Shown one piece after another: positions 53,896-64,000 of a DNA stretch of 64,000 nucleotides. The notes beneath the pieces are model-generated. The model was not told the origin of the DNA and did no database searches. It saw only the letters and a list, made by a program, of their open reading frames with translations. How positions within the stretch are numbered: position 1 is the first letter of the stretch; every line of letters begins with the position of its first letter. Source of the DNA: Gymnogyps californianus (Eukaryota; Chordata; Aves; Accipitriformes; Cathartidae); the NCBI RefSeq assembly GCF_018139145.2, contig NC_059477.1, positions 29,925,502 through 29,989,501 on the forward strand. The letters run 5' to 3'. A program made the position numbers and the translations under genes.

Positions 53896-55602
53896 AATTT
53901 TTTGCTTGGCACTAATAAAATTAATCACTGTTTGTATGGTTATAGTCCTAGCGTGAAGCATGTAAGCTTATTTTGATAGCAATGTGTTGAAGTCTGTTGA
54001 AGAAAATACTCAGTGCGAATCAAGATGGGAGGCTTGTGAGTTGCAATTAGTCCCTGAAGAAATGCCTCAAATTTTCAATATTCTTAATTAGTTCTGGTCC
54101 TCTACATAAATGGCATGATTTGACAGATTGGAATTTTTGGATGTCAGCCATTCTGAAAACAGGTCAGCTCCGTTCAAAAAACAATCTCTAAATTGTTAAG
54201 GATAGCTTTAGAAATCTAAGTACCAAAACTGTGAAAATTTCAGTCCAAATTTTTTTGTAATTTCTTTTGATTTGTCATGTTTTGGACAAAATTTTACACA
54301 CATCTATGCAGACAGAATTTACTAAAATGAGTCCCAGAGATCCTGGATCAGGCTTTGTTTTATTGAAATATTTACTCTAGGAAAATTTGGCAATTTACTA
54401 CATCAGAATAATGAAAAATGTGTTGTTTGAATTAAAGGACAATATGTAATATTCCTAAGGAAATGGAAAAAACAGTAAATGTTGATCAGTATGAAGTAAA
54501 CAGTAAAGAGAGACTGTTTACTTTGAATGTTATGCTGTAAATACAAAGCTATAAATACAGCCTCCTTTTAGATGAGAAATAATGTATGATTGCTGTATCT
54601 AGGTCAGCTCTGCCTTTTTTGCTAATAGGCCTAATTGCCCCTGAGAAAACTCGTTTGTATTTGGAATTATTATAAAGAGAGAATTATTATCCGTGGGGTT
54701 TTTTGGAGTTAAGTTAGGATGCCATGTCACAAATATAGAGTCCTTTTGAGTAATCAGTATTCACCCCTTAAGAAAAGAAAAGAAACAAAGTGCAAACTTC
54801 TGACAATTCCAGCTCAACCCGAGACGTTTCAAAGATGCTTAGTTTTTATAAATTTCATTAAAACAGAGGAATGGGTTGACATATGAGGCAGTATCAATAG
54901 ACGTCAGGGAAAGGTTCAGTGCAAGCTTGTGTGTTATTAGACCTCTGCGAATTCGTGTGAGGTAGGCAGGTTATGAATGCCCCAGGTCAGGAAAGGTCAG
55001 CGGGAGCTCACCTTGTGTTGGAGAGTTTAGCTTTAGGAACTTGTCTTGGTAGGAAATGAAGCTTCATTAGTTCTGCTCATGGCAGAAAGACTTGCTTATT
55101 AACATTGACTCCAGTTAGCAATAATTCTGTCTTACCTTTTTCTACATATATCTACATAAGGAAGATGAAAACACTGTAATGCAATGCCACCTTCATTGTT
55201 TTAGCTGAGTTTGTTGTGCAGGCTTTTTCAGATTTACATTGCTAAAGCTTGTATTGACTTCCCATTTTGCTCAATAATATGCGAGGCTTCAGTGTTCAAA
55301 CTGGGGTGGTTAGCTAACAAGCCATTAACTTCACTGTTTGCTGAAAACAGTGGACAGAAAATGAACTCTGCTTGATGTTCCTTAATCATGAGGTCCCTTA
55401 AGTACCATGGAATATTTCTAATAAAGCATTACACCAAAAAAAGTAAAATAAAATGAAGGTGTGGCTGCACATACAGAACATTTTTGTCCTACGTTTTTGC
55501 AGCCATAAATGTTAACAGGAAAAATAGGAAAAATTGATTTGTTCAATATATTTGTGAAGAGATGCTCAAGCTAAGCATGTGAAGCGTATCCTTTTAATAT
55601 AT

Positions 55603-56181
55603 TGTCATGTTTTAACCCCAGCCAGCAACTAAGCACCACGCAGCCACTCACTCACTCCCCCCTCCCAGTGGGATGGGGGAGAGAATCGAAAAAAAACCTC
55701 ATGGGCTGAGATGAAGGCAGTTTAATAGGACGGAAAGGAAGGAAAATAATGATAATGATAATAATAAAATGACAATAATAATACTAAAAGAATTAGAATA
55801 TACAAAACAAGTGATGCACAATGCAATTGCTCACCACTCGCCAACCGATGCCCAATTAGTTCCCGAGCAGTGATCCTCCCCTCCTGGCCAACTCCCCCCA
55901 CTTTATATACCGGGCATGACATCATATGGTATGGAATATCCCTTTGGCCAGTTTGGGTCAGCTGTCCTGGCTGTGTCCCCTCCCAGCTTCTTGTGCCCCT
56001 CCAGCCTTCTTGCTGGCTGGGCATGAGAAGCTGAAAAATCCTTGACTTAGTTGTTGCTAAGTAGTGTTTATACTAAAAACATTAGTGTGTTATCAACATT
56101 ATTTTCCTACTAAATCCAAAATACAGCACTATACCAGCTACTAGGAAGAAAATTAACTCTATCCCAGCTGAAACCAGGACA
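55603..56181 (-). mobile_element. Solo LTR of the same avian endogenous retrovirus family (copy B)
   Basis: 579 bp, TG...CA ends, alignable end to end with copy A but clearly diverged. Flanks are TATAT (55598-55602) and TACAT (56182-56186), a 5-bp duplication with one difference. On the minus strand it has TATATAAA (complement of 55902-55909) and ATTAAA (complement of 55721-55726). It sits in the intron between coding exons 4 and 5, antisense to PTPN4. The 100-codon minus-strand open frame inside it is a by-product of the LTR sequence, not a gene. No internal viral region is present. Confidence 0.85.
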
Positions 56182-57676
56182 TACATAAATTTAACTTGTC
56201 ATTAACTTTTTTTAACAGGTAAAGAAATTTTGCTTTATCTGTCTCTTTTTGGTTTCAATATGCATTTTAAGGTGGAAAACGAAAAAATATTTTGAGGTCT
56301 CTAAAGATTGGTTAATGTCTCAGTTTTAACTTCTTGAGGTTAATACCTTGAACTAAGCTTCTTGCCATTCTGGTCAGTTAAAGAACCTCTGGATGGTTTT
56401 GTAGGAGTTAAGCACGTGGGCTAACATCTTTGCTTATCAGTTTGCAAGTGTTTTCCCTCATTTTCTTTCAAACATGGAATGTTTTACCTTTCCACTATAT
56501 TTACCTTGCAAATGATTGGATTTCTGTGTGTGTATTTGTAAATGTTTGTGGAAGTCTTTAAAGTGGTAGTTAACCCACTTTCTGAAGACTACACAATTAC
56601 GAGAAGTCACATTATGTGTAATAAAGTGATATATTTTGGTTTTAATTTCTTAGTGCAAGTTAATATTGGGAAATATTTACTGTTTGGTTTCAGTCGAACT
56701 TGAACTAGGTGTTTTTGATAAGTAGTTTTGATGAGTGTTTATAATGAATGGGTATGGCTGACTCTCTCTTACAATCTCTCTACTTGTAAGTCAGAACTAC
56801 AAGAAGGAAACCAGATGATTTTTATAATAATAATGTAGGAGGTCACAAAACAGAATAAATTTGTAAGAAAGCAGGAATGAAGTTTAAATTTTACACTCAG
56901 TGGAACTTTTTATTTTAAATAAAAAGGCATTAGAGCCTAAATTCGACAGCTGCTCTTATGCTCTGTTACAAGAGGTTTTTGCTGAAAGTTTAAGCTTGTG
57001 CTAACATCCTGCCATCTCAGTAAGTCTTGTTTGTTACCCTACTTCAATCTCTGTCAGTGGAGGTTTATAGCAGGTGTGATTTGCCACTTGATATAAACAT
57101 TTATACTTCTTTGAAATTGTCTAAAACCTTTGAGTGAAATATGAAGGAACTAAATTGAATGAACAAAAGGTTCATTCTGAGACGTTAACAAAATATTTGG
57201 GTTTTGTTGGAGAAACAAAGGAAGTAATATAGAGGGAAATCTGTTTGCAGTTTCAAGTTTGTTGGGGTTTTTAAGTCATAGTGTTTCTGCTGCCACTGTT
57301 TGGTGGGAAATAGTTCTTGTTTTAAAGTGTTCATCTGTTCCTTTTGCTGTTTCCATCTCCTTCCTGACTTGAAAGAGTGGGCATGGAAAGACTAGATGAA
57401 TTTCTAAAACAAATAAAACAGAATGCAAAATTTGCAGCCTTTTAGAGAAATAGAACATATAACTTCATAGCCTGTAACTAGTTTAATTTACAAAGTTGTA
57501 TTATTATTTTACTAATCACAGTTTAATTTGTTTCCCATAGGAGTTTAAGAAATAGCATGCAAAGTGTAAAGTTTTAGTTTTGCACTAACTGAAAGCAAAA
57601 GGCATTAAATTTATGAAAAATGAGTAAATATTTTTATTTTTAATTATAGTGTTTTTTGTTTGTTTCTTTAAATAAG

Positions 57677-57721
57677 GTACCAGTATTTTTTGCAAATTAA
57701 ACAGGACATTCTTACTGGAAG
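57677..57721 (+). CDS. PTPN4: PTPN4 coding exon 5 (45-nt microexon, residues 123-138)
   Basis: 45 nt, phase 2 in and phase 2 out, with donor GTAAGA. It encodes RYQYFLQIKQDILTG and two bases of R138. This is the YFLQIKQDIL helix at the start of the F2 (acyl-CoA-binding-like) lobe, one of the most conserved parts of FERM phosphatases. The acceptor lacks a C before AG (TAAG), so it is weaker than its neighbours; because the exon length is a multiple of three, skipping would delete 15 residues in frame. Confidence 0.96.
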
Positions 57722-57970
57722 GTAAGATATTTTTGTTGTGTTAAACATGAAATGCACCTTTGGTTGAGAAAAAGTTAAGTGAGGGATTTTACCTGCAATA
57801 ATAAAAATATATTTAAAATAAGTTACTGTTTATACACATAGAAGTGTTTATAATAATTACCTGTCCAATTTGTTCATAGACTATGAAAGATTAGGCTTTT
57901 CAAAATAACCAAATTTCATATGAAATATGTAATTTTATTTATTTCTCATTTTAAAAACAAAACAAAACAG

Positions 57971-58023
57971 ATTGCCCTGTCCTTATAATACTGCTGCTCT
58001 TCTGGCTTCCTATGCTGTTCAAT
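57971..58023 (+). CDS. PTPN4: PTPN4 coding exon 6 (residues 138-156)
   Basis: 53 nt, acceptor AACAAAACAG, donor GTAAGT, phase 2 in and phase 1 out. It encodes LPCPYNTAALLASYAVQ, a helix of the F2 lobe. The preceding intron is only 249 bp. The acceptor is preceded by an A-rich rather than pyrimidine-rich stretch, so it looks weak, but the reading frame and protein match leave no doubt about the exon. Confidence 0.96.
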
Positions 58024-60262
58024 GTAAGTATAATTAGTATTCATGTACATGTTAGTACTGAAATACATAAAAAGTAGTAGTGATTAGTTTCTAAAGAATG
58101 TAGTTTGTATAGCATTATATTGTGATGTTTGTGGACACAATGCTACTTTTCTCGTGATTAAGGAAATATGATTGGTTTTTCTTCCGCAGCATGTTTTGCT
58201 GAATTAGATATGGAAAAAATACTGGTAATGCTCTCTGCTTTCCTTCTTTAAACCCATGCAGTTAAAAAACCCCAAAACAACCCTCTTGTATTTCTCTGTA
58301 TTCTGAACTGTGGAGTTGGGTTTTTTTCTTGAGAATGATACTAAAGCATTTTTTAGACACTTAAACATTTTTAACATACCATACAGTGAACCTCCGAATA
58401 GGTGTGGAAAAGGGAATTCTGGTCATATCTGGCCAAAAAGTTCAATACCCGTGTTGTCAGTTTTAAGCCATCCAGTGAGTAGATAAATCTTGAAGACTGA
58501 GATTTAGTCCTCGTCCTCTCTCCCCATTTTCCATCATAAACTTAAATTGTTCAGTAGAAAAAAAACCCACAACAACCAACCAACTAAGAGACTGTTCAGC
58601 ACTTAGTTCTTGAAATTTGTGATTGTCAGAAAATCAGTTTTATAAGCAATCCTGATATATCCATCTATATTCCTATGTTTTTCTGCTATTAAAGATACTT
58701 CGATCTACATTTAGTACTATGTATACTTTGTACATATCCAATAAATAGTGTCCATGTTAATCTTTTCAGGGAAAAAACATATAGTAATGTTAATGTAATG
58801 TTTTATGCATAGTTTTGATAAGTGATCACCCTTTTCCAGATCAATCAATAGAGCAATTTTGTCTTAAACAAAACACCCAAACTCCAGCTACTTGAAAACA
58901 GATATGTACTGCAAGTGCTGTCATGCCATAGGGATTTGCCTTAGAAGAGATGAAGTATTTGATAATGAAGCAGGCACTATGAAAAGTTTATAACATTTTA
59001 AGCTTTTAAGAATGCAGTATGTTTGTTTTTCAAATATTGTAGAAGTGCTGGGTATGCGCGGTGCATTGTAGTTACATTTATGTATGAGATCCTGCTGCCC
59101 TTAAGTTCTTCAGTGTGCAGACCTCTGTCTAATGATTTTCTGTGGATGCCTATTACTAAACTCTCTCTGGATTTAGCTCTTGGCATTCTTTATAAATATA
59201 GGTAAATAGCAGACGTAGATCTCAGACAGTCCTATATTCTCTGTAGTGGATTTTAGCAAGGCATGCACTCTGTTATGAAACCTGGTCCCATTTTCCGATT
59301 TTTAAATTTAAAGTAGGATCTGTTTCTGGCGATGCAAGCACCCCAGACTTCTTTCCTACCTTCTCTTCCCTTGCTTATCCTCCTGCTCCACGAATGCATT
59401 CATCCCTCTTGTCAGTTCTTCCATGCCCCATAAAAGTGTCAGTAGGCCTGCCCAAGACCCCACGTCATTCTGTGTTGCTGTGAACTTTCCAGTTTTTTCA
59501 CGTGTTATGTTACTTATCTGTCACTGTAGATCTGTTACATGGATTGCACATATTTAAAGCTGAATTTTTTTGGATAATAGTTAGAAAGCCTCAAAGCCTG
59601 TATTTTTAGCAAATATTGTTGTTTGTATGTTTTTTATTCTGACAATAAATGTGATTTTAATTTATTTCTTATAATTTTAAGAAAGTGTTAGAAATTATGT
59701 AAATGCACTTTTTAGTAGTTTCAAGTGAAGTAGTTTCAACGTAGGTGTATGTATGCGTACTTTTTTCCATACATACAATTGAATGTGCAAAAAAATATTT
59801 TTCTAATGCTTCTGACTGTATCTTGGTACAGAATGAGTTGGTGGTTTTTGCAGATGTTAATGAAGAAATAACAGTTGTAGTGTTAAAAATATATATATTG
59901 TGTAATCACATGAAAGCAAGCAAAGGTAAAATAAAACGAAAAAAATCAAATACTTTGAAGTATATTATTTAGTGCTATACATTGTGACAGCATTTATGAA
60001 TTAATTTGTGTATTAAAAATTAAACACTTTATAAACTTCCTTCATAAGTACCTACTCAAAGCTCTCTTTAAATTATCTCCTTGGTATTCACTGAGAATAT
60101 GACTCTTCATTCAAAAGGGAAAAGGGGAGTTCAAATGTCTTCTCTATTTTTGTTTGCTGTAGATCATAAGGTATGTGGGAGCAGACTCTTGTGAATTTGG
60201 GGGCATTGCACAATGCCAAGTACATCAGTGATAAACAATAACCTCTCTTTTTAATATTTTAG
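58024..60262 (+). other. PTPN4: PTPN4 intron 7 (between coding exons 6 and 7)
   Basis: 2.2 kb with a GTAAGT donor and ATTTTAG acceptor. It contains a 35-nt candidate cryptic (poison) exon at 58190-58224, described below. A pyrimidine-rich segment lies around 59335-59425. I see nothing else. Confidence 0.85.
58190..58224 (+). other. Candidate cryptic or poison exon in PTPN4
   Basis: 35 nt bounded by a strong-looking acceptor (GGTTTTTCTTCCGCAG, ending at 58189) and a fair donor (CTG then GTAATG). Entered in phase 1 from coding exon 6 it stays open for 12 codons (S-C-F-A-E-L-D-M-E-K-I-L). It leaves in phase 0, shifting coding exon 7 to a frame that meets TAG at 60359-60361. Inclusion would therefore truncate the protein or trigger decay. 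This is inference from splice-site shape only; it may be an unused decoy. Confidence 0.3.
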
Positions 60263-60383
60263 CCGAGCTGGGAGACTACAACCATTCAGAAAACTTGCCA
60301 GGCTACCTCTCAGACTATTCTTTCATCCCTAGCCAGCCTCAAGACTTTGAAAAAGAAATAGCAAAATTACATCAGCAGCACAT
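60263..60383 (+). CDS. PTPN4: PTPN4 coding exon 7 (residues 156-196)
   Basis: 121 nt, phase 1 in and phase 2 out, acceptor ATATTTTAG and donor GTAAGG. It encodes the C-terminal half of the F2 lobe, starting SELGDYNHSENLPGYLSDYS and ending KLHQQHI. GDY and the PGYLSDY loop are typical of this phosphatase pair. H192 begins the second FERM signature. Small differences from the human protein as remembered (for example N162 and H163) lie in a surface loop. Confidence 0.97.
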
Positions 60384-61496
60384 GTAAGGATTTACAGCAG
60401 AAGATATTGACTGACTTTGTCAAATCCTGACTGCTGGTGCTGTGCTATTATATAAAAAATGAGTATTTTGTCTTAAAGGTTTCTGGGATTTTTTTGTTGT
60501 TTGTTTTTTTTTTAAGAGTACGTTTAATATGATTTTTTTGTAGTTTGTCTGTATAATAAGTACCATTGATACTCTGCACAGGTAGAATATCTATGACAGA
60601 ATGACAGGGAAAATAAGTGAAAAAATGAACATGTTAAAGGTACACTGAAAACAGTATTTGTATATGTTATATAGGACATTAACTTAGCAGGATATAATTT
60701 CTTTAAGAGTTTTTTTTTCAGTCTTTGAGAATGCTCTGTGCATAAAAGCTTTGTTTTCATGGTGCTCTCACCAGTAAACAAGAGTTACTTTAGAAGCAAC
60801 TAAGTCCTTTTCTTGAGTATCTGCTCTTTCCTGTGTGCAAGTCTGTGACCTTTTACTAAAGAGGAAAAGGTGATGAAGCAATGGAAAATATTTTTTTTTT
60901 TTCAGTGTGTAACATTGTGATACTTTTTCAGTGATGGTTCCTTGGTATTTTAGAACTTAAGAGCTTTTTGTTAGTTACATTTAACAAAATGTAAGCTATG
61001 TTTACAAAAACATTTGCTTAATTGAGGCATGTTGTTGGCTTTAGAAACTACTGAATGTGGTGTTACATTTCAGTCAATGGCTTAGCAAATTCTGTTAGGT
61101 AGGGTAAAGAAATTAAAGTGAGTTGATGGTAATTTAAACTTTAAGGGTGAGCCTTGGAGAGAAATTGCTGTTATCAGTACAAAATACAGCACTGCAAAAG
61201 CAATTTCCAGATTCTAGAGCTCCACAGACATTTAAATGATAGAGTGTATTAGAAATAAAACGTGTGCGTTTGCAAGCTGTTGTGGACTCTTGTCAAGACT
61301 TTGTCTATGTGGAAGCACAAGTTTTTTTCTGTTAAAATTTTTGGGTTACAGTGTGTTTATGGTGAGAAAGGAAATTCAGATTTCAGGGTGGGGGTAGAAG
61401 TAGTAAAACGAATGCAGATTTTCTGTTTGAGCTCACTAGGGAGCCTGATGTGGGGGGTTAAGTTAGAATGTTTCTAATTTAGCTTCTTTCTTTCAG
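60384..61496 (+). other. PTPN4: PTPN4 intron 8
   Basis: 1.1 kb, GTAAGG donor, CTTTCTTTCAG acceptor. AT-rich with short T runs; no repeats or genes recognised. Confidence 0.85.
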
Positions 61497-61584
61497 AGGG
61501 TTGTCTCCTGCAGAAGCAGAGTTCAATTATCTCAATACAGCACGTACCTTAGAACTTTATGGAGTTGAATTGCACTATGCAAGG
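61497..61584 (+). CDS. PTPN4: PTPN4 coding exon 8 (residues 196-225)
   Basis: 88 nt, phase 2 in and phase 0 out, donor GTAAGT. It encodes GLSPAEAEFNYLNTARTLEL followed by YGVELHYAR. Together with H192 of the previous exon it completes FERM signature 2: H192, nine residues, E202-A203, Y207-L208, A211, L214, Y217-G218, E220-L221. This is the F2-to-F3 junction. The frame is intact. Confidence 0.97.
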
Positions 61585-62769
61585 GTAAGTTTGGATGAAC
61601 TAGTATTGTAATGTGAAAATGGATTCCTCTGAGATTTATGGAAAAATAAATATTTATTTTTAGTGATCCTTCCTGGCTGCTGCTTATAAGAGAAAAAAAT
61701 GAAAATAGTATTATCTTATTAGGTGCCTAACTGTAATTTACCAATTTCAGTAGCCACTGTTTCACTCTAGTGAGGGTATTTCCTTGCTTAAATTTGGGCT
61801 TAGTTATACGTGTGTTATTCAGGTTGAGCCTTGTTGGCCTGAATGCCAGTTCAGTTGGCTACTGGTGAATAAGAAAAATGTACTTGTTGAATGTGCTTTT
61901 GATATTTAAGGATCTGTCAGCTTTGAAAAATATTTAATTTGGTTCCGATTAGAACCAAATTATAAATCATTATCATTATGTAATATGAACTGTTAATGTA
62001 AGGTAAGCATACTATAATTTGATATAGTGTCAGTTTTATCTGGTAAAGCAAGTAGCTTGAGGTCTTGACTCAAACGATCTTAACCTGTCAGTACAGTGCT
62101 ACTATTTCTGCAAAGCCTGTGAATATAATTATTTTTAGTAATTAAGACACCTCTGTTTTTTAAATATTCTTGTCCTACTCCGTAAGGTTAGAGAAAATTG
62201 CAGTAGAATTTGAAGTGTACCCCACTTCATTGCTCTCTGTATTCTGCTGTTGTTGCACACATATTGAGAGATCTATAGCAGGTGTTTGATTAGAGTGCAA
62301 AGATATTTCAGGAAAAATGTGCTATTTAAATATGCTTACAATATTGTTTGTTTTAGAATCTCTCCTCTCTGTGTTCTGAGATTGCAATTTCCTTTCAGGT
62401 AGGAATTTAAGTTGCTGTTTGCTTTTAGTGTAGCAAACGTCAAGCCAATGTATTAGTACTGTTATTTGTAATAAACTGCTAGAATACTCTATATTGTATA
62501 TTTCTTCGAAGTTGGTGGAAGACAGAAGATCTAACTTAAGAAATTAAAATTCTGTGGTATCTTATGAAGAACTTGGAGAAAACATTCAGGCTTGTCCTAA
62601 ACAGGAATGAATAATTTAATTCTTACTTATTAAAACACATTTCTTTCCTTGTTAATTGAGATCTGTTTTACTATGGTATTTGTGTATTTAGAGAGATGAG
62701 AATGAATATATATGAGGTTTCAAAGATATTTATATTGTTCTTCAAGTAATTTTCTCTTTTCTTTTAAAG
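61585..62769 (+). other. PTPN4: PTPN4 intron 9
   Basis: 1.2 kb with a GTAAGT donor and TTTTAAAG acceptor. AT-rich; no recognised repeat, gene or structured element. Confidence 0.85.
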
Positions 62770-62858
62770 GATCAGAGTAACAATGAAATAATGATTGGAG
62801 TGATGTCAGGTGGAATACTAATTTTTAAGAACAGAGTACGAATTAACACCTTTCAGTG
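62770..62858 (+). CDS. PTPN4: PTPN4 coding exon 9 (residues 226-255)
   Basis: 89 nt, phase 0 in and phase 2 out, donor GTAAGG. It encodes DQSNNEIMIGVMSGGILIFK then NRVRINTFQ and two bases of W255. This is the beginning of the F3 (PH/PTB-like) lobe, with the IGVMSGGILIF strands. The next exon, which should start with the last base of W255 and LKIVKIS, is not in the window, so the coding sequence is truncated here by the window edge, not by mutation. Confidence 0.97.
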
Positions 62859-63556
62859 GTAAGGACAGCTGTTTAAGCTAATGTTTTTGTTTGGTATTTC
62901 AAAACATATTTTTACCGCTACCAGTGTCACATGCTTTAAAAAAGACTGCAACTTAGTTGTAGCATATCAAGTTGAAATTATTTACCTCATGCTGTGCTAT
63001 GGGTAATTTTATGATGGGGTTTTGTCCTGTTCTGCATGCTGCGCTGTTAAATGATTGTGGTGCAAACTATAATGAATTTTAATACCTTTTTTTCTTCAGG
63101 AGTTTGTAAGCATACTTTATGTTTAATTAACTATATAGCCAGGGCCAGTGTTATGGTCTAGCTCACAGTCTTTAAAGAGACAACTGACCTTAAAAGTATT
63201 GACCGGGAGAGTGATTGCTCTTACCTGTTTTGTCACGTATAACTTAATTGCGCTGTGTGTGTTAAGTTTAATGTAGGTATAGCACTTAAGTGAGGTGGAG
63301 CATTCAGGATATTGTCATCTCTTCATCCATAGATAACCATTTTCATTATAAGGATCAAAAAAGTGCGTTTATTGTGGAAAATACTGTCATTTATTTCTCC
63401 TCTTAACTAAAATAGTTTTCAAAGCTGTTCTGTAAAAATGGAGTTATCCTCATTAAATATGTTACTCTAGTTATCAGTCTTCTTAAGTTGGGATCCTGTT
63501 CTTATTTACTCATAAGAAGGGGAAAGATCTAAGAGAAATCCTGTTCTGCACTATAA

Positions 63557-63610
63557 CTTCTATAGTGCTCTATAGAAGGGCTCTATCACTTCTGTAGTCC
63601 TCTACAGAGG
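63557..63610 (+). repeat. Two tandem stem-loops with covarying arms
   Basis: Stem-loop 1 has arms CTTCTATAG (63557-63565) and CTATAGAAG (63570-63578), a perfect 9-bp stem with a TGCT loop. Stem-loop 2 has arms CTTCTGTAG (63589-63597) and CTACAGAGG (63602-63610), eight Watson-Crick pairs and one pair that would be G-U in RNA, with a TCCT loop. The two are offset by exactly 32 bp. The A-T pair of the first is a G-C pair in the second. Confidence 0.75.
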
Positions 63611-63831
63611 TTATGTCAGCTTCCCCAATGCTTTTTTTGGTTCCCTCAGAAGTAACCTTCCCTGGGTTTCCTTTGCCTGCTTGGAATCCACTTTGACAGC
63701 CTTACTTACTACATACATCGTTGAGTATGCTAAAGCATTCTGAGTGGGTGAAGTCAGCCGTATAAAATTATCATAATAGACATTAGTTTACCAGGCACAA
63801 AAGCTGTTTGCTCTAGAAAAACGATGAAAAG

Positions 63832-63879
63832 TTTTGCATTTTCATTTGCTACTGATTTTGCATTTTCATTTGCTACTAA
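63832..63879 (+). repeat. 24-bp tandem direct repeat, two copies
   Basis: 63832-63855 and 63856-63879 differ at one base (…CTACTGA versus …CTACTAA). Each contains TTTTGCATTTTCATTTGC, which resembles an octamer-type POU site. Probably a recent small duplication. Confidence 0.85.
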
Positions 63880-64000
63880 TGTGTGTGCTTGGGCAATGCA
63901 GCGCTGGACTTTTCTAAAGTTCTTGGCTGGTCTGTCATCTTCATATAAACAGATTAAATTGATTACCACAATTGAAGCTAGAAGAACTTTTCTCTGAATT

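Larger units (their letters stand above)
53467..57676 (+). other. PTPN4: PTPN4 intron 5 (between coding exons 4 and 5)
   Basis: 4.2 kb. It contains the solo LTR at 55603-56181 and a C-rich tract at 53875-53895. Its acceptor, TTTAAATAAG, is preceded by a T-rich tract with TTTGTTTGTTTC. No other gene is visible. Confidence 0.85.
1..64000 (+). other. PTPN4: PTPN4 gene locus, 5' part (introns plus FERM-domain exons)
   Basis: The nine exons listed below join in phase (codon boundaries checked at every junction) into residues 1-254 of an N-terminal FERM region. It matches PTPN4 rather than PTPN3: the first residues read MTARFRLPAGRTYNVRASEL, whereas PTPN3 diverges strongly there. PTPN4 is a cytosolic, membrane-associated non-receptor tyrosine phosphatase of about 926 residues in human, with FERM, PDZ and PTP domains. 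Its PDZ domain binds C-termini such as those of glutamate receptor subunits and MAPK12, and it has been linked to neuronal and T-cell signalling. Only the FERM part is present here. All coding exons are on the + strand with GT/AG introns. The non-coding first exon is not resolved and is probably at or left of base 1. Confidence 0.95.
62859..64000 (+). other. PTPN4: PTPN4 intron 10 (partial at its 3' end)
   Basis: The remaining 1.1 kb is intronic. It contains two tandem hairpins (63557-63610) and a 24-bp direct repeat (63832-63879). I searched for the next FERM exon (expected to encode LKIVKISFK) and did not find it. Confidence 0.8.

Noticed and set aside
55722..56024. 100-codon minus-strand frame
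   Set aside because: Lies entirely within solo LTR copy B and reads through its promoter and simple repeats; not a viral or host gene.
1..64000. CRISPR arrays, operons, phage or other prokaryotic systems
   Set aside because: The window is clearly vertebrate: spliced FERM exons, large introns, LTR relics. No regularly spaced repeats of that type are present.

Overview
This is vertebrate nuclear DNA, almost certainly from a bird. It is AT-rich and CpG-poor, and it is dominated by introns. It carries nine coding exons with consensus GT/AG splice sites on the + strand. Spliced in silico, the exons read without interruption as the first 254 residues, plus two bases of residue 255, of PTPN4 (PTP-MEG1), the FERM-PDZ tyrosine phosphatase. 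Both classical FERM signatures are present, and the family choice (PTPN4 rather than its paralogue PTPN3) is clear from the N-terminal residues. The bird assignment rests on two solo LTRs of a family I associate with neoavian birds, and on scattered relics resembling ancient amniote repeats.

Layout. Bases 1-45 are a small GC/CpG-rich tail, probably the downstream edge of the PTPN4 CpG-island promoter or first non-coding exon. Bases 46-42921 read as one very large first intron with no supported protein gene. It holds one solo LTR, several likely old SINE/MITE/CR1 relics, three G-quadruplex-type tracts, homopolymer runs and local CpG-dense islets. The start codon lies at 42939, in the second transcribed exon. 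The remaining coding exons lie at 49710-49817, 53248-53290, 53388-53466, 57677-57721, 57971-58023, 60263-60383, 61497-61584 and 62770-62858. The window ends inside the next intron, in the middle of the FERM F3 lobe, so the rest of FERM, the PDZ domain and the phosphatase domain lie downstream.

Function. The exons build the membrane- and cytoskeleton-targeting FERM module of a single protein. There is no operon, cluster or multi-gene system here. I found no convincing second gene, no RNA gene and no intact mobile element.

The most interesting items are: a 35-nt candidate poison exon between coding exons 6 and 7; a pair of tandem hairpins at 63557-63610 whose arms differ by a compensatory base-pair change; an 84-bp pure polypyrimidine minisatellite just upstream of coding exon 2; two antisense-oriented solo LTRs with recognisable promoter elements; and an unexplained GC-richer block at 22.3-23.7 kb with several overlapping open frames. 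I do not see evidence for an undescribed biological system.
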